This document shows positions 8,324 to 16,091 of a DNA stretch of 40,928 nt, in pieces. The stretch comes from JBBRHF01 sp038223055 (GTDB lineage: Bacteria > Actinomycetota > Actinomycetes > JACCUZ01). The stretch is taken from contig JBBRHF010000013.1 of the NCBI GenBank assembly GCA_038223055.1, forward strand, positions 1 to 40,928. The letters run 5' to 3'. The notes under the pieces were generated by a model. It was not told where the DNA came from and did not search any database. It saw nothing but the letters and a program-made list of their open reading frames with translations. Each line of letters starts with the position of its first letter. The stretch's first letter is position 1. A program made the translations under genes and the position numbers.

Positions 8324-8811
8324 GCAGGCCCGATTCCGCCCGCACCGCGCGCGCCGAGCGGTGTCGGCAGGAGGACGAGGCACGAACCCTCGCACGGTGG
8401 TGCTACAGCCACGGCATCGGGCCCGCCGTGGGCGGGCAGGCGCCACCGATCCTGCGCGCGGCCGCGCGCCGAGCCGACGTGAGCCCACCCCACCTGGGAT
8501 CGGCCGGCCACAGCGCCACCTGGGGTTTGGTTGCAGACCTGCTCACGGCGCGGGCCGCATGGGACCGCGCCCACGGCCAGCAGCCGCCGCCCCACGTCGC
8601 CTGCATCGCGTGCGCAATCATCGAGGCGACCTGCCCGCAGTGCACACCAGCGTCGCCGACCATGGGCCGGACCTGCCCGAGCTGCAAGTACCGCCTCGAC
8701 CCGGTCCTCGTCGCGCAAGGATTCGATCTGCACCCGACGTGCGACATGGAGGTGCTGCCGCCGACCAACATGGGGGAGGTGGGTCGATGGGTCCGCCGTT
8801 CCTGGCCGTGA
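8320..8811 (+). CDS. Cys-rich zinc-ribbon-like protein, unknown role
   Basis: 163 aa. The N-terminal half is Ala/Arg-rich and helical. The C-terminal half has CIAC, CPQC and CPSC pairs and a final HPTC, enough for one or two zinc ribbons. No family recognised. It is last in the operon that starts with the FtsK-like gene and is joined to the WhiB-like gene by an ATGA overlap. Nucleic-acid binding is likely from the zinc-ribbon pattern but not shown. Confidence 0.65.
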   Translation: MSRPDSARTARAERCRQEDEARTLARWCYSHGIGPAVGGQAPPILRAAARRADVSPPHLGSAGHSATWGLVADLLTARAAWDRAHGQQPPPHVACIACAIIEATCPQCTPASPTMGRTCPSCKYRLDPVLVAQGFDLHPTCDMEVLPPTNMGEVGRWVRRSWP

Positions 8812-9258
8812 AAGGGATCGATCTCGTGGCCGGCGGCGTCGGCGATGACTCAAGGCTGTAGCCAGGAGCGGCAGCCACCGACGAGAACCGGGTCGTGCGT
8901 CGGGCCGCTGGTCGTCTTGGACCCGGCTGCACATGGCGGCTGGCCTTGGTGCCCCAGGGTCGGTCCTCTGCTCTCCCGAGCCGGTAGACGGACGGATGCG
9001 GCAGGGGCGACCGGCATGGGGCCGGGCGGGTCGGCGGGTCGGCGCAGGTTCTCTTGGCTGGCGGCGGGGATTTGGGCCAGGGAGCTACCCAGGGTCAAGC
9101 TCGCGGCGGTCGGCGCACGCGGGTACGGGGGGACCCCTTGGTCCTGCGGGTTGTGCGGCGCGGCGGGTTGTCAGCGCGTTGTCAGACCTCGCCCCTAGGC
9201 TGTGAGCACCAACCCGATCCGGGGAGCTGACCACTCCCCCCACGCGCAGGAGCCGGCC
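8812..9258 (+). promoter_or_regulatory. Intergenic region with a GTTGTCAG direct repeat and -10-like box
   Basis: About 450 bases without a convincing gene. Near its end GTTGTCAG occurs twice, at 9167-9174 and 9178-9185, exactly 11 bases apart, on one face of the helix. TAGGCT at 9196-9201 follows as a possible -10 box, and the start of the next gene is 58 bases further on. No good -35 is found at 17 bases, which fits a promoter that needs an activator bound at the repeats. This is inference from spacing only. Confidence 0.4.
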
Positions 9259-9600
9259 GTGACGTCGAGACACTTCTTCCATACCGGCACACGCGAGATG
9301 CTCTTCGACGAGCCGCTCGGCTGCCCGTTCTACCCGCCGCTGAGCTTCCTCGGTGTCGCCGTCGACGACACCGACCGCCAACACCTGATCCTGACCGTAC
9401 CGAGCGCACGCTTTTACGCAGGCCCCGACCTAGCCACCGTGCGCCGCCGTGCCCACATCCTGGCCGACGCGTTGGAGACCGGCCGACCGAGGCTGAACAG
9501 CGATCTGGCCGCCGGCGTCGACGCCTGGATCGGAGAGTGCTGGGAATCCCTGCTCGACGAACTGGTCGACGCCTGGGCCGCACCCCTCACCCGGCTCTAG
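9259..9600 (+). CDS. Unknown 113-aa protein
   Basis: Begins MTSRHFFHTGTREMLFDE. The GTG at 9259 is preferred because AGGAG lies six bases upstream; the frame also opens at a GTG at 9202. The sequence has beta-like strands (FLGVAVDDTDRQHLILTV) followed by two helices (LATVRRRAHILADAL and the Trp-rich C-terminus). No known family recognised. It stands alone, convergent with the helicase operon, and ends just before a direct repeat and a strong hairpin. Confidence 0.6.
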   Translation: MTSRHFFHTGTREMLFDEPLGCPFYPPLSFLGVAVDDTDRQHLILTVPSARFYAGPDLATVRRRAHILADALETGRPRLNSDLAAGVDAWIGECWESLLDELVDAWAAPLTRL

Positions 9601-9710
9601 CCCGGTCGCCAATACGCGGTGGCCCCCTGACCCCCCGCTCCTGCTGGGTGCTGCTCGAGCAAAACCGGTGCGCGAACCACGTGCGCCCCATCTCCAGACG
9701 CCCACCAGCT

Positions 9711-9732
9711 ACCGGCTCAACCGGCATGGGGG
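9711..9732. repeat. 22-bp exact direct repeat, copy 1
   Basis: Starts ACCGGCTCAACCGGC and is identical over 22 bases to 15170-15191, in the same orientation. The two copies lie just outside the two ends of the minus-strand operon at 9791-15058. They might be recombination or insertion boundaries of that gene block. Confidence 0.85.
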
Positions 9733-9735
9733 ATG

Positions 9736-9751
9736 CCACCCTTCGGGGTGG
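9736..9751. terminator. UUCG-capped hairpin between convergent genes
   Basis: A perfect 6-bp stem, CCACCC and GGGTGG, is closed by the stable tetraloop TTCG. It lies between two convergent genes (stops at 9600 and 9791) and can be read from either strand. There is no T-tract, so termination is inferred from position and stem strength. Confidence 0.55.
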
Positions 9752-9790
9752 GGTCGCAGCCCGGGTCGTGGCAGCGCGGGGTGTCGCGTG

Positions 9791-11122
9791 CTAGTCGGTG
9801 GTGGGGGTGTCCAGCAGTGCCTCGGTGAGCGCCCGGTGCCCGGCGACGGCGGGTTCGGTGCGCTCGGCGGCGGCGAGTAGGTGGCGGGTGTGGTCGTCGA
9901 GGATGACGCTCAGGTGGGCGCGGTGGCGGCTGAGCATGACGCAGGCGCGCCCGGTGTGGGCGGTGAATCCGTTGGTGTCGCGGTAGCCGGCGAGGGGGTG
10001 CAAGACGATGACGGCGGGCCGTTCGAGTCCTTGCAGTTGGTTGGCGGTGCCGACGAGCAGGTCGGGGTGCTCGGCGAGGGTGGCGCGTAGGGCGGCGGCC
10101 TGGCTGACGTGGGCGCACACGACGGCCAGGTCAGCGGCGCCCAGGGGGCGGGTTCCTTCGGCGGTGTTCAGGGTGGTGGTCAGCAGGGCTCGGGCGCGGG
10201 TCGCGCAGGCGGTGACCAGGGCTGGGTCCCCGGGTCCGCCGGTGACGGTGACCTGCTGGTGGGAGATCTCGGGTAGGTCGGCGCCGGTGTCGCTGGTCAG
10301 GTGCTCGGGGGGTCGGCGGGACGTGAACGCCAGGTCGGGGTAGAAGGCGGGCTGGATCAGTGCGGTGGTGACCGGGCCGAGCCGCCAGGTGTGACGCAGG
10401 GTAACCACGGCGATGGCGTCGCCGTGGGCGGCACGCAGCGCCTGCGGGGCCGGGACGTGGGGCCCGTGGGGGTGGGTGCGCCAGCGGCCCGTTTGGCCGG
10501 TGACCACGGGGTCGATCTGGCCTGGGTCGCCCACGCACACGACTTGTGCGGCGTGCGCGCCGAGCGCGCCGAGGTCGGCGTAGGTGGCTTGCCACGCTTC
10601 GTCCACGATCATCAGGTCGCAGCCGACCCGGGTGGGGTCGCTGAACAGCCATCGGGCGGTGGTGGCGATCAGGATGCCGCCGCCCTGGTCGGGGTACCGG
10701 ATCGCTGGCCCGGACACGGCGGGGGTGGTGGCGCTGTCGGGGCGGGGGTCTTTGGCTGCCCACATCAGCCGCGCGGGGGCGCCGATCTGTGCGACCCGGC
10801 GGGCTATTTCGACGGCCTGTTCGCGGGTTTGCGCGGCGATCCCGATGCGCAGCTCGGCCCGGTGGGCGAGGGCGGCGGCGAGCAGCGCGACCAGGCGGGT
10901 CTTGCCCGACCCGGGGGGGCTGGGCACGATCACGGCCGGGTCCCCGGACCAGGCCGCGTGCAGCACCCGGGCTGTTTCGGGGGTGTGCAGGATCGCCTGT
11001 CCCGGCCATTCGCCCGCCGCGGGTGGGGTCCGCGGGATGGGTGTGGTCGCCGTGGCCGGGCTCGGGGTGCTCGGGTGGGTCCCGCCGCGGGGCAGGGGAA
11101 GGGGGAGGGGGAGGGTTCGCAT
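9791..11122 (-). CDS. SF1-like DNA/RNA helicase or ATPase
   Basis: 443 aa. Helicase motifs in order: Walker A PPGSGKT (69-75), the DEAW box in DLMIVDEAWQ (174-177), motif III-like VCVGDPGQIDPV (196-206), motif V-like GTANQLQGLERPAVIVLHPL and motif VI-like VMLSRHRAHLSVI near the C-terminus. This order fits superfamily 1 helicases of the Upf1/AAA_12 type. The ATG at 11122 has AAGGAAA upstream; the frame stays open further back without protein character. The first 40 residues are Pro-rich and probably disordered. It is last of the MoxR-vWA operon, 74 bases after its upstream neighbour, with a duplicated leader motif in that gap. The biological role is unknown. Confidence 0.75.
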   Translation of the reverse strand: MRTLPLPLPLPRGGTHPSTPSPATATTPIPRTPPAAGEWPGQAILHTPETARVLHAAWSGDPAVIVPSPPGSGKTRLVALLAAALAHRAELRIGIAAQTREQAVEIARRVAQIGAPARLMWAAKDPRPDSATTPAVSGPAIRYPDQGGGILIATTARWLFSDPTRVGCDLMIVDEAWQATYADLGALGAHAAQVVCVGDPGQIDPVVTGQTGRWRTHPHGPHVPAPQALRAAHGDAIAVVTLRHTWRLGPVTTALIQPAFYPDLAFTSRRPPEHLTSDTGADLPEISHQQVTVTGGPGDPALVTACATRARALLTTTLNTAEGTRPLGAADLAVVCAHVSQAAALRATLAEHPDLLVGTANQLQGLERPAVIVLHPLAGYRDTNGFTAHTGRACVMLSRHRAHLSVILDDHTRHLLAAAERTEPAVAGHRALTEALLDTPTTD

Positions 11123-11163
11123 CGGTGTTGTTTCCTTGTCTGGCGGCGGGGTGGCCTGTCCCG

Positions 11164-11193
11164 GGTGGTGGGGTGAAGGGTTGCGGCGGGCAC
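11164..11193 (-). promoter_or_regulatory. Duplicated leader motif, copy 1 (ahead of helicase)
   Basis: On the minus strand the 16-base core GTGCCCGCCGCAACCC (11178-11193) is identical to 12621-12636, and similarity continues for about 14 bases. It starts four bases after the stop of the upstream gene and ends about 55 bases before the helicase ATG. Each copy could start a short peptide with MPAAT. It may be a shared regulatory leader; the function is not known. Confidence 0.5.
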
Positions 11194-11196
11194 GGG

Positions 11197-12363
11197 TTAG
11201 GTGTCTTCGGCTCCGGCCACGAGCACGTCCAGTGGCACGTCGCGCCGGGCGGGGGTGGGGGTGCGCCCGGTGGTCAGCCATGATCGGCGCGCGGTGTAGA
11301 GCCGGGCGTAGCGGGCACGCCCGGCCCGCATGGTGAACGGGCTGGGCGCGGTCGGGGTGAGGGTCACTCGGGTGCCGGGCTCGGGGCGGTGGGTGGTGAC
11401 CCCGCTCAGGGTCAGGACCAGGCGCCCGGCGTGCACGGCGGTCGCGGCGATGGTGCCGTGGAAATACTCAGGGGCGGTGTCGGTGGGTGCGCCGACCCAG
11501 CCGGTGACGGTGTTGCCGGTGCGTAGCCGGGCGTCCATCCGGTCGCAGGTCACGGTGATCCGGTTGCGGGTGTTGGGTGGGTGGTCGACCTGCCCGACCA
11601 CGACGTGGCCGGTGTGGACGGCGCGGCGCCGGTACAGCGGGTCGCCCAGCAGGGCGGCGGTGAACAGGTCGGCGGTGTCGCAGCGTGCCCGCAGGCCGGT
11701 CGCGGCCCGCGCGGTGCTGTCGGGTCGGCGCCAGTCCCAGCCCTCGGCGTGCTCGCCCGCTGCCTTGGTCCAGGACCAGGCGTCGTCCTCGGTGATGGCG
11801 CCCAGCAGCGGCAGGGGTGCGGTGTCGGTGACCCGGCCGAGCAGGCTCAGCAGCCCGCCGCAGCCGTCGTCGGGCACGTCCAGCCAGGCCCGCCAAGTGC
11901 CCGGGTGGGTTTCGCTGTCGGGGTCGGTGCCGGTGGTCCAGCGGGTCCGGGCGGCCTCGACCAGCCCGACCACGGCGCTGGTGCCGGGGAAGTCGGCGCG
12001 GTCGGCCCACCAGGCGATGTGCGCGGCGACCTCACCTTGTGGCCCGTCGGGGTCGGTGCGGCGGGCGAGGGTGACCAGCGCGGGCAGGGCGGCGGGGTCG
12101 TCGGTGACCAGGGTCGCCCAGCCCTCGGCGCCGACCCGCACCCCGAGATCGCCCAGTAGGGCCAGGGCGTCGTTGTCTCGGGCGTGCACCGCTGGCATGG
12201 TCGGGTCGGCGGCGGTGACCAGGACCGACCCGGCCTGGACCCGTGCCCGCACCGCGACCGGGTGGGGGATGGGTGGGACCGGGGTGTGGATCAGGCGGGG
12301 GACCGGGTGCCCGGTGTGGGCCGCGTGCAGGCGCTGGGCGAGGTCGAACCATTCCACGGTCAC
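11197..12363 (-). CDS. Unknown 388-aa protein of the MoxR-vWA operon
   Basis: Begins VTVEWFDLAQRLHAAHTG. GTG at 12363 overlaps the stop of the 66-aa gene as GTGA, which decides the start. The first 120 residues look like alternating helix and strand. The C-terminal part is rich in beta strands (VHTGHVVVGQVDH, NRITVTCDRMDARLRTGNTV, GRLVLTLSGVT), perhaps an OB- or barrel-like fold. No catalytic motif or family recognised. Its tight coupling to the 66-aa protein suggests they work together within the five-gene operon. Confidence 0.65.
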   Translation of the reverse strand: MTVEWFDLAQRLHAAHTGHPVPRLIHTPVPPIPHPVAVRARVQAGSVLVTAADPTMPAVHARDNDALALLGDLGVRVGAEGWATLVTDDPAALPALVTLARRTDPDGPQGEVAAHIAWWADRADFPGTSAVVGLVEAARTRWTTGTDPDSETHPGTWRAWLDVPDDGCGGLLSLLGRVTDTAPLPLLGAITEDDAWSWTKAAGEHAEGWDWRRPDSTARAATGLRARCDTADLFTAALLGDPLYRRRAVHTGHVVVGQVDHPPNTRNRITVTCDRMDARLRTGNTVTGWVGAPTDTAPEYFHGTIAATAVHAGRLVLTLSGVTTHRPEPGTRVTLTPTAPSPFTMRAGRARYARLYTARRSWLTTGRTPTPARRDVPLDVLVAGAEDT

Positions 12364-12560
12364 GGCTGCGCCCGCTGGGTGGCGGTCAGGGCGGCGGTGT
12401 CCCACCCGTCGCGTAGCGCGGCTGCGGCCGTGACGGCCGAGGGGGGCAGGTCGCGGCGTTGTCCGGCGGCGACGGGTTCGGCGTCCTGCGCGTGCAGCCC
12501 GGTCCCGGCCAGCAGCCGGTCGACGTAGCGCCGAAGTGCAGGGTTCATCGGCTGGTTCAT
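12360..12560 (-). CDS. Small 66-aa protein of the MoxR-vWA operon
   Basis: Begins MNPxM-like with MNQPMNPALRRYVDRLLAGTG, then a second helical stretch. AGGAG seven bases before the ATG at 12560 supports the start. It is hydrophilic with no transmembrane segment. The stop overlaps the GTG of the next gene. The gap upstream (12561-12689) carries the duplicated leader motif. No family recognised; it could be an adaptor or regulator of the operon. Confidence 0.6.
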   Translation of the reverse strand: MNQPMNPALRRYVDRLLAGTGLHAQDAEPVAAGQRRDLPPSAVTAAAALRDGWDTAALTATQRAQP

Positions 12561-12605
12561 GGTGTGACTCCTATGGTTTTCGGGGGGTGGTCGGTCCCCG
12601 GGGTT

Positions 12606-12636
12606 GGTGGTGAGGGTGACGGGTTGCGGCGGGCAC
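12606..12636 (-). promoter_or_regulatory. Duplicated leader motif, copy 2 (ahead of 66-aa gene)
   Basis: Same 16-base core as at 11178-11193, with about 14 further similar bases, located about 61 bases before the ATG at 12560. Here the GTG of the core could open a 21-codon peptide (MPAATRHPHHQPRGP...) that stops near 12571, just before the gene. The inverted repeat GCACCG/CGGTGC at its upstream edge could hide that start. A leader-peptide or attenuator role is an inference. Confidence 0.45.
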
Positions 12637-12689
12637 CGACAGTCCGGTGCTGCGCCGGTCGTTGGGGTGCCCGGCGGCGCGGTTACGGG

Positions 12690-13949
12690 TTAGTCGGCTG
12701 GTGGGATGTGGACCGTGGTCGCCCACGGCGGGGTGCCGTGGGGTGGGTGGGTCGAGATGACGGCGCACACCAGCCGGGCGCGGGTGGGGTGTGCGGGCCA
12801 CGGGGTGTCCCCGTCGGTGAGCACGATCACCACGTGCGGGGCGGGTCGGGCTGTTTCGGCGGCGCCGATCCCGACCCGCATGTCGGTGCCCCCGCCCCCG
12901 GTCAGGCGCACCGCCCCCGCGCAGCGGACCCGCGCGGCGGTGGCCGCTTCGGCGTCGCAGCAGATCAGCCGGACCTGGTCGCGGGCCACCCCGGAGGACC
13001 GCAGCACGCCCTGAACTTCGCTCATCGCAGCGTCCAGGTCGCCCTGCCCCATCGACCCGGAGGTGTCCACCACGATGGTGACGACCACGGTCGGGCCGCG
13101 CATCGCGGGCTTGACCATGCCGGGCACCTGCCGCCGGGAGGGCCGCGAATAGGTGTAGTCCGCGCGCCCAGCCCGGTCGGCCACGGCCCGGCGCACCGCC
13201 GCGCGCAGCACCCGGTCCCACGCCACCGTCGGCGGGGCGAGCACGTGTGTGGCCCACCGGTCCAGCCCGGCCGGGACGCTGCCACGCCCCTGGCCGGTAG
13301 CCCGCGTGGTGATGTCGTGGGCGACCCTGCGGCGCACCATGTCGGCTTCGGCCGGGCCGATACCGGGCGCGGACACGATGTGCTGGGTGTCGTGGGTGGC
13401 CAATTCCCCGGGCACCGGCGCGCTGCCCGCGCCGGACCCGCAGCCGTGCCCCCCGTCGTCCCCGCCAGTGGCGCCGCACTGGCCGGGTGGTGGGGTCAGG
13501 GTCGCGTAGTAGTCCTCGGCCAGCCCGCCGTCGGGGCAGCCGATCGCGGCGGGGGTCACCACCCCCGCCGGAAGCGGCACCCCGGCGGCGAGCAGGTCGT
13601 CATTGATCTCCGCGTCGGTCGACAGGTTCCATTCCAGGTGCCGGTGCGGCTGGGGGAGCGCGTCGGCGCGCCCGGCGTGGTCGCGCAGCAGGTGCCCGAC
13701 CTCGTGCAGCAGCACCGCCCCCGCCGTGCTCGCCGTCCACGCCCCCGCCCCGCGCAGCAGCACCGGGTCCAGGTAGAGCCGCCAGGCCCGGTCCACCGCG
13801 AACGTGCCCAACCCGGGCGCGGCCACCGGGGCGGCGGCGAACAGGGCGTGCATGAAGTAGGGCATCCGTTCGGCGGCGACCAGCCGGGCCAGGCGGAACG
13901 CGTCGTGCTCGGGACCGGTGAGCGCCCGCACCACTCCCGGCCCGTTCAT
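12690..13949 (-). CDS. vWA-domain protein with HExxH metallopeptidase-like region (DUF2201 type)
   Basis: 419 aa. The N-terminal part has HEVGH (82-86) and WNLSTDAEIND (107-117), the signature of the putative metallopeptidase domain that precedes a vWA-like domain in DUF2201-type proteins. The C-terminal vWA domain has an intact MIDAS: DTSGS (295-299), Thr355-Asp356 in GGGGTDM and Asp379 in VLTDGD. Such proteins pair with MoxR AAA+ ATPases, here encoded just upstream. ATG at 13949 overlaps the MoxR stop as ATGA, fixing the start. Metal binding at both sites is expected. The substrate is unknown, and peptidase activity has not been inferred beyond motif retention. Confidence 0.8.
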   Translation of the reverse strand: MNGPGVVRALTGPEHDAFRLARLVAAERMPYFMHALFAAAPVAAPGLGTFAVDRAWRLYLDPVLLRGAGAWTASTAGAVLLHEVGHLLRDHAGRADALPQPHRHLEWNLSTDAEINDDLLAAGVPLPAGVVTPAAIGCPDGGLAEDYYATLTPPPGQCGATGGDDGGHGCGSGAGSAPVPGELATHDTQHIVSAPGIGPAEADMVRRRVAHDITTRATGQGRGSVPAGLDRWATHVLAPPTVAWDRVLRAAVRRAVADRAGRADYTYSRPSRRQVPGMVKPAMRGPTVVVTIVVDTSGSMGQGDLDAAMSEVQGVLRSSGVARDQVRLICCDAEAATAARVRCAGAVRLTGGGGTDMRVGIGAAETARPAPHVVIVLTDGDTPWPAHPTRARLVCAVISTHPPHGTPPWATTVHIPPAD

Positions 13950-15058
13950 GCTGCGCCCGCCGCGGTGCCAGCCTCGGCCAGCCCGGCCGCGACCAGGATC
14001 GGGTGGAACTTGCGGACCGCCGCCGGGACCGCCGCGTTCGCTGGCCGGGCCCGGCCCAGCGTGCGCGCCGCGGCTGCGGCCACGTCCGGGGCGCCGTGCT
14101 CGGCTGCGGCCAGCAACGGCCCCCACGCCTGGCGCCACGCCTCCACCCCGCCCCGGGCCGCAGCCCAGCCGACCACCCCGCACAGGACCGCCCACACCCG
14201 GTCCGGGCGGTCCCCCCACGCGACGATTCCCGGGTCGGCCACCACCGCCGCCGGGTCCGGCAGATCGGCCTGCGCCCGCCACGTCAGATACTCCACCCCG
14301 GCGCCCTCACCGACCAGCCCGAACGTCACCCCCTGAGTCGCGGCGTGGTCGTCGTCGCGCACATGCGCCAGAGCGCGGGCCAGCATGTCCCACACCCGCC
14401 GCGAGGGCCACGGCCCGCCGGTCGCGGCGGCGTGGTCGGGGAACACGTGCAGCAGGTCCGGGCGGGTCCGCACGAACCCGGTCACGGTCGCGACCAGCCC
14501 GGCCCGCCGCACCGGGTCGGTGGCGACCGCGCGCGACGCGGGCGGGGTCGACCAGCCGGTCGTCATCCCGTCCAGCCACTCGTCCACGCTGGGCGCGTAG
14601 GGCAGGTGGCAGAACCGGTTCGCCAACGGCGGGCTGATCTCCCAGCCGTCCGCCGCCCGATCCGGCGGGTTCGCCCCGGCCACCACCCGCACCCCGCCCG
14701 GCAGCCGCAGGTCACCCACCGTGCGGTCCAACGCCACCGCCAGCATCGCGGCCTGCACCGCCGGGGGGCAGGTCGTCAACTCGTCCAGAAACAGGTAACC
14801 CGCCCCCGCAGCCGCGAGCCGCTTGGCCCACGCGGGCGGGTCCAGCACCGCCCCGCCCGCGCCGATGATCGGCAGGCCCGCCACGTCGGCGGGCTCCCGG
14901 ATCGAACCGAGCACCGTCTCACACGGCACCCCCTCGGTGGCCGCGATCCCGCGCACCAGCGCCGACTTGCCCATCCCCGGATCCGAGAGCAGCAACACCG
15001 GCACCTGCGCCCGCCCACAAGCATCGATCACCGTCACCGTCGTCACCAAATCAGCCAT
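13946..15058 (-). CDS. MoxR-type AAA+ ATPase
   Basis: 370 aa. Walker A DPGMGKS (26-32), Walker B YLFLDEL (88-94), sensor-1 Asn130 in VAGANPPD and the arginine-finger region PPLANRFCHL (143-152) identify an AAA_5/MoxR ATPase. These act as chaperone-like remodelers of vWA partners, and the partner gene follows with an ATGA overlap. ATG at 15058 was chosen because AGGGAG lies seven bases upstream; a GTG one codon earlier is possible. The C-terminal 150 residues are helical and not conserved with classic MoxR. It is first gene of the operon; its promoter must lie in 15059-15223. Confidence 0.8.
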   Translation of the reverse strand: MADLVTTVTVIDACGRAQVPVLLLSDPGMGKSALVRGIAATEGVPCETVLGSIREPADVAGLPIIGAGGAVLDPPAWAKRLAAAGAGYLFLDELTTCPPAVQAAMLAVALDRTVGDLRLPGGVRVVAGANPPDRAADGWEISPPLANRFCHLPYAPSVDEWLDGMTTGWSTPPASRAVATDPVRRAGLVATVTGFVRTRPDLLHVFPDHAAATGGPWPSRRVWDMLARALAHVRDDDHAATQGVTFGLVGEGAGVEYLTWRAQADLPDPAAVVADPGIVAWGDRPDRVWAVLCGVVGWAAARGGVEAWRQAWGPLLAAAEHGAPDVAAAAARTLGRARPANAAVPAAVRKFHPILVAAGLAEAGTAAGAA

Positions 15059-15169
15059 CACAAATCTCCCTCGCGGTCGCCCGGGCTGGTCAGGCCCGGG
15101 TAGTTGGTAGTGACGCCCACGCTACCCGCGCCCACCGACAAAACCGGCCCGCCAGCGGCTGTTTTCGTC

Positions 15170-15204
15170 ACCGGCTCAACCGGCATGGGGGTCCGCCGGT
15201 TGAG
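15170..15204. repeat. 22-bp exact direct repeat, copy 2, forming a perfect hairpin
   Basis: Positions 15170-15191 repeat 9711-9732 exactly. Here the repeat is followed by a complementary arm: CTCAACCGGC at 15175-15184 pairs perfectly with GCCGGTTGAG at 15195-15204 around a 10-base loop. The first copy lacks this complementary arm. The hairpin sits between the divergent MoxR operon and the gene at 15312, so it might act as operator or as a recombination site. Confidence 0.75.
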
Positions 15205-15223
15205 GGCGGGGGGCCACACCGGG

Positions 15224-15253
15224 TTGACGGTTCGCAGCACCAGTCCTTACGGT
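15224..15253 (+). promoter_or_regulatory. Promoter-like -35/-10 pair
   Basis: TTGACG at 15224-15229 and TACGGT at 15248-15253 with an 18-base spacer resemble a housekeeping sigma-factor promoter. It points to the gene at 15312, giving a leader of about 50 bases. Confidence 0.5.
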
Positions 15254-15311
15254 CGGAGTCACCACCTCGGGCCTCACCAGCCCGACCGCCCAAACCGGCA
15301 GGACGTGTCTC

Positions 15312-16091
15312 ATGAGCCACCGCGCCGACCTCGCCAGCAACGACGTGCTGGACCTGTTGGTCAGCGCCGCTGCGCGCTTCGGCCTCCTGCTGAGCGAAAC
15401 CACCGCGGCGTTCACCGGCCCCGAGGTCCCCGGCGTTGTTGGCACCCCGACCGAGGCCTGCCGGCTGCTGCTCGAGGAGAACCTGGCCGCGTTGCGCTGG
15501 CGGACCAGCCGCGGACGCCTGCCCGTCGAGGTCGAGCAGTTGCACCATGTCCACCGCCCGGTCGCCCGGTTCGAGCCCGTCGAAGTGATCAAGACCGCGC
15601 ACGCCTACCAGCGCCTGGCCGCCGACAGCCACGGCTGGGCCGGCAGCGCCGCCCACCACCTGGTCGACGCGATCGTGCTCGCCGCCACCCGCCGGCTCCC
15701 CGGCTACGCCGAAACGGACTGGGCGTGGACCCGGCCCCCGCCGCGCGACGGTGCGCCGGTGGGTTTGAGACGCTCGTGGATCCCGGTCGAGCGGGGTGTC
15801 ACCTGGCTCACACCGACCGCGCTCGGGCAGCGCTGGGACGACGCGGCGCTGGTAGTTCTCGCCGTGGACGCCCTCGCAGACATCCCCGACAGGCTGGCGC
15901 CACGTCCAGGGGTCTACCTGTGCGCCCTGGGCGGCGTCCACGACACGCAGTGGCCGGCCATCACCCGCCTGCGGCCCGACGTCCTCGTCCTGCTCCCGGC
16001 CGGCCGGGACTGGCTGCTCGCCCAGCTCGCGGACCCGTCCGCCGCGGTGCAGCGCGCCGACCTGCCCACCGCCGCGTCCAGCGTCGGTTGA
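15312..16091 (+). CDS. Unknown 259-aa protein
   Basis: Begins MSHRADLASNDVLDLLVSAA. ATG at 15312 has AGGACG upstream and a good promoter ahead. The N-terminal half is helical (AAARFGLLLSETTAAF, TEACRLLLEENLAAL). The C-terminal half has alternating strands and loops (DDAALVVLAVDALADI, GVYLCALGGVHDTQW, LRPDVLVLLPAG). No transmembrane segment, catalytic motif or family was recognised. It is divergent from the MoxR operon and shares the hairpin-bearing intergenic region with it, so co-regulation is possible. Confidence 0.6.
   Translation: MSHRADLASNDVLDLLVSAAARFGLLLSETTAAFTGPEVPGVVGTPTEACRLLLEENLAALRWRTSRGRLPVEVEQLHHVHRPVARFEPVEVIKTAHAYQRLAADSHGWAGSAAHHLVDAIVLAATRRLPGYAETDWAWTRPPPRDGAPVGLRRSWIPVERGVTWLTPTALGQRWDDAALVVLAVDALADIPDRLAPRPGVYLCALGGVHDTQWPAITRLRPDVLVLLPAGRDWLLAQLADPSAAVQRADLPTAASSVG

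Noticed and set aside
8845..9198. 117-codon plus-strand frame after the transfer operon
   Set aside because: No ribosome site, low-complexity Gly/Arg/Trp content, and it runs through the promoter-like repeat.
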